Below, piece after piece: positions 35,481 through 46,786 of a stretch of 64,000 bases of DNA; the stretch's first letter is position 1; each line of letters begins with the position of its first letter. A program made the position numbers and the translations under genes. The notes under the pieces are model-generated. The model was not told where the DNA came from and searched no databases. It saw only the letters and a program-made list of their open reading frames with translations. Source of the DNA: Variovorax sp. TBS-050B (GTDB lineage: Bacteria; Pseudomonadota; Gammaproteobacteria; Burkholderiales; Burkholderiaceae_C); assembly GCF_029893635.1 (NCBI RefSeq), contig NZ_JARXYR010000002.1, positions 2,021,001 to 2,085,000 of the forward strand, written 5' to 3'.

Positions 35481-35514
35481 GGCGCTGCAACTGACGAAGT
35501 TGCAGCGCCTTTGT
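35481..35514 (+). terminator. Displaced original tRNA-Phe terminator
   Basis: A perfect 12-bp stem (35481-35492 with 35498-35509) around GACGA is followed by TTTGTC, 10 bases after the right att copy. Before insertion this hairpin would have followed tRNA-Phe directly, so it most likely was the tRNA terminator. It now stands 12 kb from the tRNA. Confidence 0.8.
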
Positions 35515-35703
35515 CTTTGGGGGCGCTCAACTGGTCCGGCGCCTTCCGCTGCCGAGCCGATCGATAGCGATGGCAAAGCGTTCCTTTTTGTCTTTCAAGA
35601 TGCAACGCGCCGCTCTGCCTACATCGATGTGCGCCCGACCCTACAGCGGGCCGGCCGGCGAACAATAAGCTGGGCTTTCCTCATTCCGCGGAAAGGCATG
35701 CCT

Positions 35704-36111
35704 ATGAGCCGACCATCACCCGGCCATCGCCGATGGCCCGATCACCACATTCGCGAAGAGCGGCTTCGCGAGCCGATGGAAGTCGAGGTCGAGGGCGTCG
35801 TGGTTGCGAGCTCGCAGGACGTGATCAAAGTGATCGAAGACAAGGCACCGGACCGGTACTACTTCCCGCGTGCGGACGTGCGGATGGAGAAGCTCGCGCC
35901 GTCGCCCACCACCTCGGAGTGCCCGTTCAAGGGCACGGCCAGCTACTACAGCCTGGGGCTGGGCGAGCGTCGCCTCGAGGACTCGGTCTGGTCGTACGAA
36001 GACCCTTTCGACGAGCACCTCGCGCTCAAGGACCGCATGGCGTTCTACGACGACAAGTATCCCGAGATCCACGTCGCCCGCAGTTCGGGCCGCGCCGGCG
36101 CGGGAGGGTGA
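35704..36111 (+). CDS. DUF427 domain protein
   Basis: The 135-residue cytoplasmic protein matches the DUF427 fold: VVVASSQDVIKVIE, a conserved RYYFPRADVRMEKLAP, CPFKGTASYYSL, and DSVWSYEDPFDE followed by MAFYDDKYPEIHV. The function is not known. GGAAAGG seven bases upstream supports the ATG at 35704; an ATG at 35698 is too close to that site. It is the first chromosomal gene after the island. Confidence 0.85.
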   Translation: MSRPSPGHRRWPDHHIREERLREPMEVEVEGVVVASSQDVIKVIEDKAPDRYYFPRADVRMEKLAPSPTTSECPFKGTASYYSLGLGERRLEDSVWSYEDPFDEHLALKDRMAFYDDKYPEIHVARSSGRAGAGG

Positions 36112-36168
36112 GGGCTCCGGGCGAGGCAATCGGGAAGCACACGGTGCCTCCGAAGCGCTCGGCGTCCA

Positions 36169-37542
36169 CTAGCCGCCGCCTGCACGCCCCAAGACGGCGG
36201 CCCGCAAATCGTCCGGATGCAGCATCGCCTCGCGCGCCGTGCACGCGGTCTCGTACTGGTGGAGCGCGGCGCGCAGCCGCGGTGCGGTGACGAGGGCCTG
36301 CCAGACCGGCAGCAGCGATTCGTGCGGCGGCGGTGCCTCGTCGCGCGCGAGCCGCTGCGCATGCGCCCGGCTTGCGGGCTCGGCGAGCAGCACGGTCCTG
36401 GTCGCCGCGCTCAGCAGCGCGGGCGGACGCGGCTCGGTGGCCGCGGCGCAGCAGTAGATCACGCGCGGTGGCAAGGCATGGCCGATGGGCCGCAGCCCGC
36501 GCAGCGCACTGCCAAGCAGGCGCACTTCGCCGTCGGTCGAGCCGAATGCATAGGCGGTCTCTGCATCGGCCTCGGCGAGCCGGCGCAGGCCGCGCAGCAG
36601 GCGCGGGAGGTCGGAGGTGGCCGCGGCCGGCGAGGCCTTGATCTCGGCCAGCAGCACGAGTTCGAGCGCGCCGTCGGAGCGACCAAGGTGGCGCACGATC
36701 GCGGCGTCCCACTCTTCCTTCGCCTTGCTCGCGATGCCCGGAAAGCCGCGTGGCGTGCGCAGGCCGCGCACGACGCTGAATCCGCTGTCGCCGTGGTTCA
36801 GCATCTGGGCGATGTCGCGCAGTGCTTCGACGCAGACCCGTTCGGCCTGCGCGCCCTCGCTGGCGGCGGCCCGGCCGCGCGCCGCGGCGGCATCGCTGCC
36901 GGCGGGCGGTCCGCGCCGTTGCGCGAGCGTGCGGTAGCGCTGCACGTTCGCAAGCTGCAGCAGCGCATCGCCGCGCACGAGGCGCTGCAGCGCGGCATCC
37001 CAGGCAAGCTTGCCAAGCGCGGGCTGCTGTCGGGCGATCGCCTGTGCGAGCTGCGCCCATTCGCCCGCGAGCGAGAGCGCATGCAGCTGCGCGAGCGCAT
37101 CGCGCGAGGCGCCGGCCGGCACCGGGCGCAGCTTGCCGGGGTGGGCGATCGCATCCACCGCGGCACGGACCGCACGCAGGTCGGCCGCGCGCTGGGCGGC
37201 GAGGCGCACATGCTCGGCGACGGCCGCATCCTCTGCCAGCATCAGCGCGGCCTGGAAGGCGGGATCGCCCGCATCGGGCGCGAGCGCTTCCTCGATCAGC
37301 CGCGCCAGCGCCTGCGTGAAGAGAACTTGCGCGTCCGCGGGCGGCGGCGCATGGGTTTCATCCGCGCGGCGTGCAGCGTCGATCGCGAAGGCGAGCGCCG
37401 TGGCCGCATCGCCCGCGGCGGCGGCAGCCGCTGCGTCGGCCGGCAGTGCCGGCATCCTGAAGCGGCGCGGCGCAGCCTCGAGCGCGGCGAGCAGGAGGGC
37501 GACGAGCCGCTGCGGTTCGGACGGCGCTGTGACGATCGGCAT
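36169..37542 (-). CDS. Unrecognised Ala-rich protein with a possible PD-(D/E)XK motif
   Basis: The 457-residue protein starts at the ATG at 37542 (MPIVTAPSEPQRL). Most of it is helical and Ala/Arg-rich, with no signal or membrane segments. In the second half, KEEWDAAIVRHLGRSD followed by ELVLLAEIKASP gives the spacing D...(about 20)...E-x-K of PD-(D/E)XK nucleases, inside two predicted beta strands. That suggests a nuclease fold, but a spacing match in a GC-rich protein is weak evidence. It is a single gene, tail to tail with the DUF427 gene (57 bases between) and downstream of the SMP-30-like gene by 44 bases. Confidence 0.7.
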   Translation of the reverse strand: MPIVTAPSEPQRLVALLLAALEAAPRRFRMPALPADAAAAAAAGDAATALAFAIDAARRADETHAPPPADAQVLFTQALARLIEEALAPDAGDPAFQAALMLAEDAAVAEHVRLAAQRAADLRAVRAAVDAIAHPGKLRPVPAGASRDALAQLHALSLAGEWAQLAQAIARQQPALGKLAWDAALQRLVRGDALLQLANVQRYRTLAQRRGPPAGSDAAAARGRAAASEGAQAERVCVEALRDIAQMLNHGDSGFSVVRGLRTPRGFPGIASKAKEEWDAAIVRHLGRSDGALELVLLAEIKASPAAATSDLPRLLRGLRRLAEADAETAYAFGSTDGEVRLLGSALRGLRPIGHALPPRVIYCCAAATEPRPPALLSAATRTVLLAEPASRAHAQRLARDEAPPPHESLLPVWQALVTAPRLRAALHQYETACTAREAMLHPDDLRAAVLGRAGGG

Positions 37543-37586
37543 CCGTGCAGTTTGACCCAGTCGGCGGGCGCGGCGCGCGCCTGCGG

Positions 37587-38705
37587 CTAGACCGCGCCGT
37601 GCGCCTCCACGTACAGCGCATAGAGTGAATGGCTGCTCGTCATGTAGAGGCGGTTGCGCTTCGGTCCGCCGAAGGCGAGGTTGGCGCAGCGCTCGGGCAG
37701 GCGGATGAAGCCGATCGGCTTGCCCTGCGGGTTGAAGACCTTCACCCCGTCCATCTCCTCGGACTTGCCGAGCGGCAGGTGCGCCTTCATGCCGCCGCCG
37801 ACGTCGGTGGGTTCGGGCGAGAAGGCGCCCGTGAAGCCCCAGCCGCACCAGAGGTTGCCGTCGCGGTCGACGCGGAAGCCGTCGAGCGCGCCCGGTCCGT
37901 CGGCATCGACGAGCTTGGTCTTGTTCGACACGCTCGCGCCGTCGGCCGACACGTCGTAGCTCCAGATGCTGCGGTTGGGCGTGCCCTTCCACTCGACGAC
38001 GTAGAGCTTCTTCTCGTCGGGCGAGAAGGCGAGGCCGTTGGGGTTCACGAGGTCGGTGATCACGGCCGTGATCCGGCCGTCGCTCGCGATGCGGTAGACG
38101 TTGGTGGTGGGCTGCTCGGGCGTGGCCTTCGTGCCTTCCCACTCTCCGTTGATGCCGAAGGTCGGGTCGGTGAACCACACGCTGTCGTCGCCGCGCACCA
38201 CCACGTCGTTGGGCGCGTTGAGGCGCCTGCCTTCGAAGCGGTCCGCCAGCACGGTCAGCTGGCCGTCGCGCTCGGTGCGCACCACGCGGCGCGTGACCGA
38301 GTGCTCGCAGCTGATCAGCCGGCCCTGGCGGTCGCGTGCATTGCCGTTGGTGTAGTTGACGTTCTGCTTGTGCACCGTGAACTTGCCGGTCTTCTCGTCG
38401 TACTTCATGAGCCGGTTGTTCGGGATGTCGCTGCACAGCAGGTAGCCGCCCTCGGGAAAGTACACCGGCCCCTCGGCCCAGCGCATGCCGGTGCCGAGCT
38501 GCTCGACGGTGCTGCTGTAGATGCGGTACTTCGCGAAGCTGGGATCGAGGATCAGCACCGAGGGATCGGGATAGCGCTGGTTCGGCTTGAACTCGAAGGA
38601 CTGCGCGAGCGCGCCGCCCGCGAAGGCGGCGAGGCCGGCGCCCGCGGCGCCGCGCAGGAAGCGGCGGCGCGCAAGAGGAAGAAAGTTGTCGTCATCGTTC
38701 TGCAT
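37587..38705 (-). CDS. SMP-30/gluconolactonase-like secreted protein
   Basis: The 372-residue protein begins with a Tat-type signal: RRRFLRGAAGAG and a hydrophobic run ending ALAQS. The body is a six-bladed beta-propeller with the family motifs RWAEGPVYFPEGGYLLCSDI, NAPNDVVVRGDDSVWFTDP and NPNGLAFSPDEKKLYVVEW (metal-binding Asn and Asp residues). SMP-30/gluconolactonases hydrolyse sugar lactones with a divalent metal; the substrate here is not known. The start ATG at 38705 matches the signal-peptide start. It is divergent from cioA with 210 bases between, which should hold both promoters. Confidence 0.85.
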   Translation of the reverse strand: MQNDDDNFLPLARRRFLRGAAGAGLAAFAGGALAQSFEFKPNQRYPDPSVLILDPSFAKYRIYSSTVEQLGTGMRWAEGPVYFPEGGYLLCSDIPNNRLMKYDEKTGKFTVHKQNVNYTNGNARDRQGRLISCEHSVTRRVVRTERDGQLTVLADRFEGRRLNAPNDVVVRGDDSVWFTDPTFGINGEWEGTKATPEQPTTNVYRIASDGRITAVITDLVNPNGLAFSPDEKKLYVVEWKGTPNRSIWSYDVSADGASVSNKTKLVDADGPGALDGFRVDRDGNLWCGWGFTGAFSPEPTDVGGGMKAHLPLGKSEEMDGVKVFNPQGKPIGFIRLPERCANLAFGGPKRNRLYMTSSHSLYALYVEAHGAV

Positions 38706-38915
38706 GGGCGGTCTGTCTCCGTTCGTCAGGGTGGATCGGCCGCGGGCTGCGGCCGCCGCGATCTTAAGGACGGTGCGCGCATGGCATTGCCAGATCCGCC
38801 ATGCGGCGCAGAATGCCGTGGCGCGCGGACGGGCGCTGCGCCTACGCGGCGAAGCCGCGGTGCATGCGATGGTCGTGACGCCCGCTCGGGACGCAAACGG
38901 AAAGGTAACAGCTGC

Positions 38916-40379
38916 ATGGATGCCCTCCTGCTCGCCAGAATCCAGTTCGGTTTCACGATCTCGTTCCACATCATCTTCCCGGCGCTGACCATCGGGCTGG
39001 CGAGCTATCTGGCCGTGCTCGAGGCGCTGTGGCTGCGCACGCAGCGCCAGGTCTACCTCGATCTCTACGAGTTCTGGATCAAGGTCTTCGCCGTCGCCTT
39101 CGGCATGGGCGTGGTCTCCGGCCTCGTCATGGCCTACCAGTTCGGCACCAACTGGAGCAACTTCTCGCGCTTCGCAGGCGGCATCACCGGCCCGCTGCTC
39201 GCCTACGAAGTGCTCACCGCCTTCTTCCTCGAAGCGGGCTTCCTCGGCGTCATGCTGTTCGGGCGCCAGCGCGTCGGCCCCGCACTGCACTTCGTCTCCA
39301 CCCTCGCCGTCGCCCTCGGCACCCTCGTCTCCGCCACCTGGATCCTCGCCTCCAACAGCTGGATGCACACCCCCCAGGGCCACGCCATCATCGACGGGCG
39401 CGTCGTCCCCGTGGACTGGTTCCAGGTCATCTTCAACCCTTCCTTCCCCTACCGCCTGGCCCACACGGTGGTCGCCTCCTACATCGCCACCGCGCTCATG
39501 GTCGCCGGCGGCGCGGCCTGGCACCTGCTGCGCGGCAACGACAACACCCGCGTGCGCACCATGCTCTCGATGGCGCTGTGGATGCTGCTCGCGGCCGCGC
39601 CGATCCAGGCCGTGATCGGCGACCAGCACGGCCTCAACACCCTCGAGCACCAGCCCGCCAAGCTCGCCGCCATCGAAGGCCACTGGGAGCGCGCCCCTGA
39701 AGGCGAGGGCGTGCCGCTGATCCTCTTCGGCTGGCCCGACATGGCCGCCGAGACCACGCGCTATGCGCTGGAGATCCAGCGCGCGGGCAGCCTGCTGCTC
39801 ACCCACAGCTGGGACGGCCAGATCCCTGCGCTCAAGGACTTCGCGCCCGCAGACCGGCCCAACGCCACGGTCGTGTTCTGGACCTTCCGCACCATGGTCG
39901 GCCTGGGCCTGCTGATGATCGCGCTCGCCTTCTGGGGGCTGTGGCTGCGCCGCGGCGAGCGGCTCTATGCGAAGCGCGGCTTCCTGCGCTTCGCGCTCGC
40001 GATGTCGCCCGCGGGGCTCGCGGCCATCCTCGCGGGCTGGTACACCACCGAGATCGGGCGCCAGCCCTGGATCGTGCAGGGCCTGATGCGCACGGCCGAG
40101 GCGGCCTCGCCGCAGCATTCGGCCGCGCAGGTGGGGTTCACGCTGGCGCTTTTCGTCATCGTGTACTTCGTGGTCTTCGGCGCGGGCACGGCCTACGGGC
40201 TGCGCCTGATCGCCAAGGGGCCGGCGAGCGACGAGGCCGCGCATCCGGCACGCGGCGGGCCGGGGGCGCCACGCACGCCGGCGCGGCCACTGTCGGCGGC
40301 GGATGCGCAAGACGATGCACAAGACGATGCCGCCCCGGTCGCGGCGCATGCCAAGGAGGACGAGCGCCATGGGCATTGA
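38916..40379 (+). CDS. cydA: Cytochrome bd-type quinol oxidase subunit I (CioA-like)
   Basis: The 487-residue membrane protein carries the haems of the bd-type quinol oxidase, which reduces oxygen to water. The N-terminal haem ligand lies in FTISFHIIFPALTIGLASY; further on are the quinol-loop region and the conserved GRQPWIVQGLMRT. The quinol loop is short compared with E. coli CydA (522 residues), which places it with the CIO (cyanide-insensitive) type rather than the long-loop type. The protein is co-encoded with cydB, which starts inside its last codons, and with a DUF2474 gene. Confidence 0.93.
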   Translation: MDALLLARIQFGFTISFHIIFPALTIGLASYLAVLEALWLRTQRQVYLDLYEFWIKVFAVAFGMGVVSGLVMAYQFGTNWSNFSRFAGGITGPLLAYEVLTAFFLEAGFLGVMLFGRQRVGPALHFVSTLAVALGTLVSATWILASNSWMHTPQGHAIIDGRVVPVDWFQVIFNPSFPYRLAHTVVASYIATALMVAGGAAWHLLRGNDNTRVRTMLSMALWMLLAAAPIQAVIGDQHGLNTLEHQPAKLAAIEGHWERAPEGEGVPLILFGWPDMAAETTRYALEIQRAGSLLLTHSWDGQIPALKDFAPADRPNATVVFWTFRTMVGLGLLMIALAFWGLWLRRGERLYAKRGFLRFALAMSPAGLAAILAGWYTTEIGRQPWIVQGLMRTAEAASPQHSAAQVGFTLALFVIVYFVVFGAGTAYGLRLIAKGPASDEAAHPARGGPGAPRTPARPLSAADAQDDAQDDAAPVAAHAKEDERHGH

Positions 40380-41376
40380 CCTGCCGCTGATCTGGGCCGT
40401 GATCATCCTGTTCGGGATCATGATGTACGTGGTGATGGACGGCTTCGACCTGGGCATCGGGATCCTGTTTCCGTTCGTGCCGGCGAAGGAGGACCGCGAC
40501 GTGCTGATGAACACGGTCGCGCCGGTCTGGGACGGCAACGAGACCTGGCTGGTGCTGGGCGGGGCGGGGCTCCTGGCGGCCTTCCCGCTGGCGTACGCGG
40601 TGATCCTGAGCGCGTTCTACCTGCCGCTGATCCTGATGCTCGTCGGGCTGGTCTTCCGCGGGGTGGCCTTCGAGTTCCGCTTCAAGGCGCGCGCGGGCAG
40701 GCGGCGCTGGTGGGACCATGCCTTCATCGGCGGCTCGGTGACGGCGGCCTTTTTCCAGGGCGTGACGCTCGGGGCCTTCCTGGACGGGGTGCCGGTGGTC
40801 GATGGCAACTACGCGGGCGGGGCCTTCGACTGGGTGTCGGCGTTCTCGCTCTTCACGGGCCTGGCGCTGGTGGCGGCCTATGCGCTGCTGGGGGCGACGT
40901 GGCTGGTGATGAAGACCGAGGGCCGGCTGCAGGACCGCATGCGCGCGCTGGCGCGGCCGCTGGTGTGGCTGATGCTGGCGGTGGTGGTGGCGATCAGCCT
41001 CTGGACGCCGCTCGCGCACGCGGCGATCGCGAAGCGCTGGTTCAGCTGGCCGAACCTGCTGTGGTTCTCGCCGGTGCCGCTGCTGGTGGGGCTGGTGACT
41101 TGGCGCCTCCTGCACGGGTTGAAGGGCGAGGGGCATGCCTCGCCTTTCGTATTGACGCTGGCGCTGCTGTTCCTGGGCTACACGGGGCTGGGCATCAGCC
41201 TGTGGCCGAACGTGGTGCCGCCGGCGATCAGCATCTGGGAGGCGGCGGGGCCGCCGCAGAGCCTGGGCTTTGCGCTGGTGGGGGCGCTGCTGATCATTCC
41301 GGTGATCCTGATGTACACGGCCTGGAGCTACTGGGTGTTCCGCGGCAAGGTGCGCCATGGCGACGGGTACCACTGA
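40369..41376 (+). CDS. cydB: Cytochrome bd-type quinol oxidase subunit II (CioB-like)
   Basis: The 335-residue protein has about eight membrane helices. The family start is seen (GIDLPLIWAVIILFGIMMYV, MDGFDLGIGILFPFV and the conserved NETWLVLGG). It pairs with CydA to form the oxidase. The ATG overlaps the last 11 bases of cydA, and its own end overlaps the DUF2474 gene by 20 bases, so all three are translationally coupled. Confidence 0.93.
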   Translation: MGIDLPLIWAVIILFGIMMYVVMDGFDLGIGILFPFVPAKEDRDVLMNTVAPVWDGNETWLVLGGAGLLAAFPLAYAVILSAFYLPLILMLVGLVFRGVAFEFRFKARAGRRRWWDHAFIGGSVTAAFFQGVTLGAFLDGVPVVDGNYAGGAFDWVSAFSLFTGLALVAAYALLGATWLVMKTEGRLQDRMRALARPLVWLMLAVVVAISLWTPLAHAAIAKRWFSWPNLLWFSPVPLLVGLVTWRLLHGLKGEGHASPFVLTLALLFLGYTGLGISLWPNVVPPAISIWEAAGPPQSLGFALVGALLIIPVILMYTAWSYWVFRGKVRHGDGYH

Positions 41377-41518
41377 GCGCGAGCGCACGCGCGGCAGGTG
41401 GCTGCGGCGCTTCGGGTGGCTGGCCGCGATCTGGCTCGCGAGCGTGGGTGCGCTCGCGCTCGTGGCCTGGGTGTTCCGCTGGCTGATGGGCGCAGTCGGG
41501 CTGACTGCGCCTTCCTAG
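41357..41518 (+). CDS. Small DUF2474 membrane protein of the bd oxidase operon
   Basis: A 53-residue protein starts at an ATG inside the 3' end of cydB. It has a basic N-terminus (ERTRGRWLRRFGW) and one membrane helix (LAAIWLASVGALALVAWVF). Such DUF2474 proteins follow cioAB genes in many proteobacteria and fill the place held by CydX in E. coli. They probably help oxidase assembly or stability; that is inferred from family and position. Confidence 0.75.
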   Translation: MATGTTERERTRGRWLRRFGWLAAIWLASVGALALVAWVFRWLMGAVGLTAPS

Positions 41519-41529
41519 CGCGCTTCGCG

Positions 41530-41748
41530 TCAGGCGCTGCCGGCGGCCTGGGCCGGCGCCGTGCGGCGGCGGATCTCGCTCTGCAGCGCGCGCTGCCCTG
41601 CAGCGAGCGCGGCTTCGTAGGTGTCCGCCGGATCGAAGGCGTCGCGCAGCACCTTGGGATGGGTGCCGTTCGCGTCCGTCTCGAGCAGGCGCCACACATA
41701 GGAGCCCACCGCGGGCTCCTCGACGATGAGTTCGATGGGTTGGGTCAT
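41530..41748 (-). CDS. Small hypothetical protein
   Basis: The 72-residue reading starts at ATG 41748 (MTQPIELIVEEPAVGSYVW) and has a beta-rich N-terminus with a helical, basic C-terminus ending in a Ala-rich tail. I do not recognise a family. It lies between the DUF2474 gene (tail to tail, 11 bases) and the copper ATPase gene (same strand, 62 bases upstream). The composition fits a real small cytoplasmic protein, and similar short ones with an F-D-P-A-D-T-Y pattern exist in Comamonadaceae as I recall, but I cannot check this. Confidence 0.6.
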   Translation of the reverse strand: MTQPIELIVEEPAVGSYVWRLLETDANGTHPKVLRDAFDPADTYEAALAAGQRALQSEIRRRTAPAQAAGSA

Positions 41749-41810
41749 CGCCCCAAGGTGCACCCGGCCGCGTCCGCTGTCTGTAGGCCGATTTCGAATG
41801 CTGCGCGACT

Positions 41811-44045
<2,235 letters not shown>

Positions 44046-44139
44046 CCGGGTTCTCCTTCGAAGAACCGCAGTGTCAGGCTTGACATCGTGTGAATGTCAA
44101 GCCGCCGCCCGGCGCCGCCGCGCCGCCCGGATGCGCGCG

Positions 44140-45657
44140 TCAGACGGCCGAGGTGGCGGCCGCGCCCGTCGTGCGGCCCCGGCTGCCGCCCGGCGGCGCA
44201 GTGACGATCGAGGTGAGCGCCGGCTCGGCCGCGCGCAGCGCCGCCAGGTCGGGCCGCGGGCGGCGCAGCTGCGCATCGGCCGCGAAGGCGCTTTCCATCG
44301 CCTGTGCCGCGCCGAGCAGTTCGCGGTCGGCGCGGAAGCCGCCCACCACCTGCAGCCCGAAGGGCATGCCCGCATGGTCGAGCCCGCAGGGCAGCGCGAT
44401 GGCCGGATGCGTTGTCAGCGTGACCACGTAGGTCAGCGCCAGCCAGCGGTAGTAGTTCGGCTGCTGCTCGCCCTCGACGGTGTCGGCGTAGAGCTGCGTC
44501 CACGGAAACGGCGTCACCGGCGTGGTGGGCGACAGGACGAGGTCGTAGTCCGCGAACACGGCCTGGAAGCGCTTGAGCAGCCGCGTCTGCTCGGCCTGTG
44601 CCCAGGCGCTGTCGAGCAGGCTCATGCGCGCGCCCATCTCGTAGTTGGCGCGCGAGTTGGGCCCGAGGCTCGACGGATCGCGCTCGTAGGCGGCCTGCAT
44701 GCCGGCCACGAAGGCCTCGGCGCGCAGCACGTCGAAGCAGCGGTGCGCCTCGCCCAGGTCGAGCGAGACCGGATCGCAGCGCGCGAACAGGTGCCGCATC
44801 GCGCCGATCTTGTGGCGCAGGGTGGCGCGGATGCCTTCGTCCACCGCGCACACGCCGAAGTCCTCTGTCCAGGCCACGCGCAGCCGGCCCAGGTCGACCT
44901 CGGGCGGATTCAGGAACGACAGCGGATCGAGCGGATGGCTCAGCGGGTCGCCCGCATGCATGCCGGCCGAGGCGGCCATCTGCAGGCAGGCGTCGGCGAC
45001 CGTGCGGCCCATCGGGCCGACCACCGAGATCGGCGTCCAGCCGAGCGGCTTGCGCACGCTCGGCACGATGCCGGGCGATGGCCGGAAGCCCACCACGCCG
45101 CACTTGGCCGCGGGAATGCGCAGCGAGCCGCCGGTGTCGGAGCCGGTGCACACCGGCAGCATGTCGCAGGCCAGCGCCGCCGCCGAGCCGCCCGAGGAGC
45201 CGCCCGCATTGAGGTTCGGATTGAACGGGTTGCCGGTGGCGCCCCAGACTTCGTTGCGCGAATTGGCGCCCGCGCCCATCTCGGGCACGTTGGTCTTGCC
45301 CGCGACGATCGCGCCGGCCCGGCGCAGCCGTGCCACGAGTTCGATGTCTTCCGTGGGCACGTGGTCGCGGAAGATCGCCGAGCCCCAGGTGGTGAGCAGC
45401 CCCTCGGTGGGTTCGAGGTCCTTCACGCCGAGCGGCAGGCCGTGCAGCAGGCCCAGCGGCTCGCCGCGCATCACCGCCGCCTCGGCCGCGCGGGCCTCGG
45501 TGCGCGCGCGCTCGAAGCAGGTCGCGGTCACGGCGTTGACGAAGGGGTTCACGCGCTCGATGCGCGCGATGCAGGCGTCGAGCAGCTCGACCGGCGAGAC
45601 CGCCTTGCGGCCGATGAGGCGGCGCAGTTCGACCGCGGAATGTTCGACGAGGGTCAT
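44140..45657 (-). CDS. Amidase signature family hydrolase
   Basis: The 505-residue protein belongs to the amidase signature family. The catalytic Lys is in LGVKDLEPTEG, the cis-Ser in GGSSGGSAAALACDM and the nucleophile Ser in TGSDTGGSLRIPAA. Length and spacing are normal for the family. These enzymes hydrolyse carboxamides or aryl-amides; substrate cannot be told. It is encoded just downstream of a Bug-type binding protein (25 bases) with a LysR gene divergent from the pair, so it may act on the ligand bound by that protein. Confidence 0.9.
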   Translation of the reverse strand: MTLVEHSAVELRRLIGRKAVSPVELLDACIARIERVNPFVNAVTATCFERARTEARAAEAAVMRGEPLGLLHGLPLGVKDLEPTEGLLTTWGSAIFRDHVPTEDIELVARLRRAGAIVAGKTNVPEMGAGANSRNEVWGATGNPFNPNLNAGGSSGGSAAALACDMLPVCTGSDTGGSLRIPAAKCGVVGFRPSPGIVPSVRKPLGWTPISVVGPMGRTVADACLQMAASAGMHAGDPLSHPLDPLSFLNPPEVDLGRLRVAWTEDFGVCAVDEGIRATLRHKIGAMRHLFARCDPVSLDLGEAHRCFDVLRAEAFVAGMQAAYERDPSSLGPNSRANYEMGARMSLLDSAWAQAEQTRLLKRFQAVFADYDLVLSPTTPVTPFPWTQLYADTVEGEQQPNYYRWLALTYVVTLTTHPAIALPCGLDHAGMPFGLQVVGGFRADRELLGAAQAMESAFAADAQLRRPRPDLAALRAAEPALTSIVTAPPGGSRGRTTGAAATSAV

Positions 45658-45682
45658 GGTCTGTGCAAGGGCGGCGGGCGCG

Positions 45683-46675
45683 CTAATCGGCGGTGATGTT
45701 GGCGCGCGCGGCCACCGCGCGCATCAGGGGCAGCTCCCGGCCGATCAGCTCGCTCACCGCGGCGCCGTCGGCATACCCCGGCTCCAGGCCCTGGGCCATG
45801 AGCTTGGCGCGCGTCTCCGGATCGGCGATGGTCGCGGCCAGCGCCTTCTCGAGCGTGGCCTTGACCTCGGGCGGCAGGCCGCGGGGCGCGGCGAGCGCGA
45901 GCCAGGTGTCCATGTCGATGCCCGGGTAGCCGCTCTCGGCCATCGTCGGCACGTCGGGCAGCAGCGTGGAGCGCCTCGCGGTGGTCACGGCAATGGCCTT
46001 GATCTTGCCGCTCTTGAGCTGCGGGACCGCCGCACTCACAGTGTCGATGGCGAACGGGATCTGGCCGCCCATCAGGTCGGTCATGGCCGGCGCACTGCCC
46101 TTGTACGGCACGTGCGTCATCCGCAGTCCCGCGGCATGCAGCAGGGTCTCGCCGGCGAACTGCGCGGTGGTGCCGGTGCCGTAGGAGGCATACGAATACT
46201 TGCCGGGCGCGGCCTTCACATGCGCGACGAACTGCTGCATGGTCTGCACCGGCACCTCGGCGTTGGCGAGCAGGATCATGCCCACGCGGCCCGCGAGCCC
46301 GATCGGCTCGAAGCTCTTGACCGGGTCGTAGGGCAGGTTGCTGCGGATCGCCGGATTGACGGTGAAGGTGGTGCCCGAGCTCACGAGCAGCGTGTGGCCG
46401 TCGGGCGCCGCCTTCGCCACGTAGGCGGCGCCGATCACCGTGCCCGCGCCCGCGCGGTTCTCGATCACCACCGACTGGCCGAGCGCCTTGCCGAGGCGCT
46501 GCGCGATCACGCGGGCGTTCACATCGGTGGCGCCGCCCGGCGGAAACGGCACCACGAGCGTGACGGGCCGAGACGGAAAGCCGCCGTCCGCGGCCAGCGC
46601 CGCGAGCGGCATCGCGGCGCCGAGGCACGCGGCCAGCGCCGCGGTTCGGGCCCATGCGGAGAGAGCAGCTGTCAT
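45683..46675 (-). CDS. Bug/TctC-type tripartite tricarboxylate-transporter substrate-binding protein
   Basis: The 330-residue periplasmic protein has a signal peptide (AALAACLGAAMPLAALAADG) and the Bug fold: FPSRPVTLVVPFPPGGATDV, QSVVIENRAGAGTVIGA, KSFEPIGLAGR and HVPYKGSAPAMTDLMGGQIPF. Such proteins are very abundant in Comamonadaceae and bind small carboxylates or amides. No transporter membrane subunits are near, so it may share another transporter or act as a sensor. It is encoded upstream of an amidase and divergent from a LysR gene, with the promoters in the 145-base gap. Confidence 0.9.
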   Translation of the reverse strand: MTAALSAWARTAALAACLGAAMPLAALAADGGFPSRPVTLVVPFPPGGATDVNARVIAQRLGKALGQSVVIENRAGAGTVIGAAYVAKAAPDGHTLLVSSGTTFTVNPAIRSNLPYDPVKSFEPIGLAGRVGMILLANAEVPVQTMQQFVAHVKAAPGKYSYASYGTGTTAQFAGETLLHAAGLRMTHVPYKGSAPAMTDLMGGQIPFAIDTVSAAVPQLKSGKIKAIAVTTARRSTLLPDVPTMAESGYPGIDMDTWLALAAPRGLPPEVKATLEKALAATIADPETRAKLMAQGLEPGYADGAAVSELIGRELPLMRAVAARANITAD

Positions 46676-46786
46676 CGGGTACTCCTGTGAAGCGGAAGCC
46701 GGCCGGCAGCGTGCCGGGCGCTTTCATCCTAGGAGGGCGGCTGCGCTGCCACAAGCGCAATGTTTAGAATTGTCGATTGCCGAATC

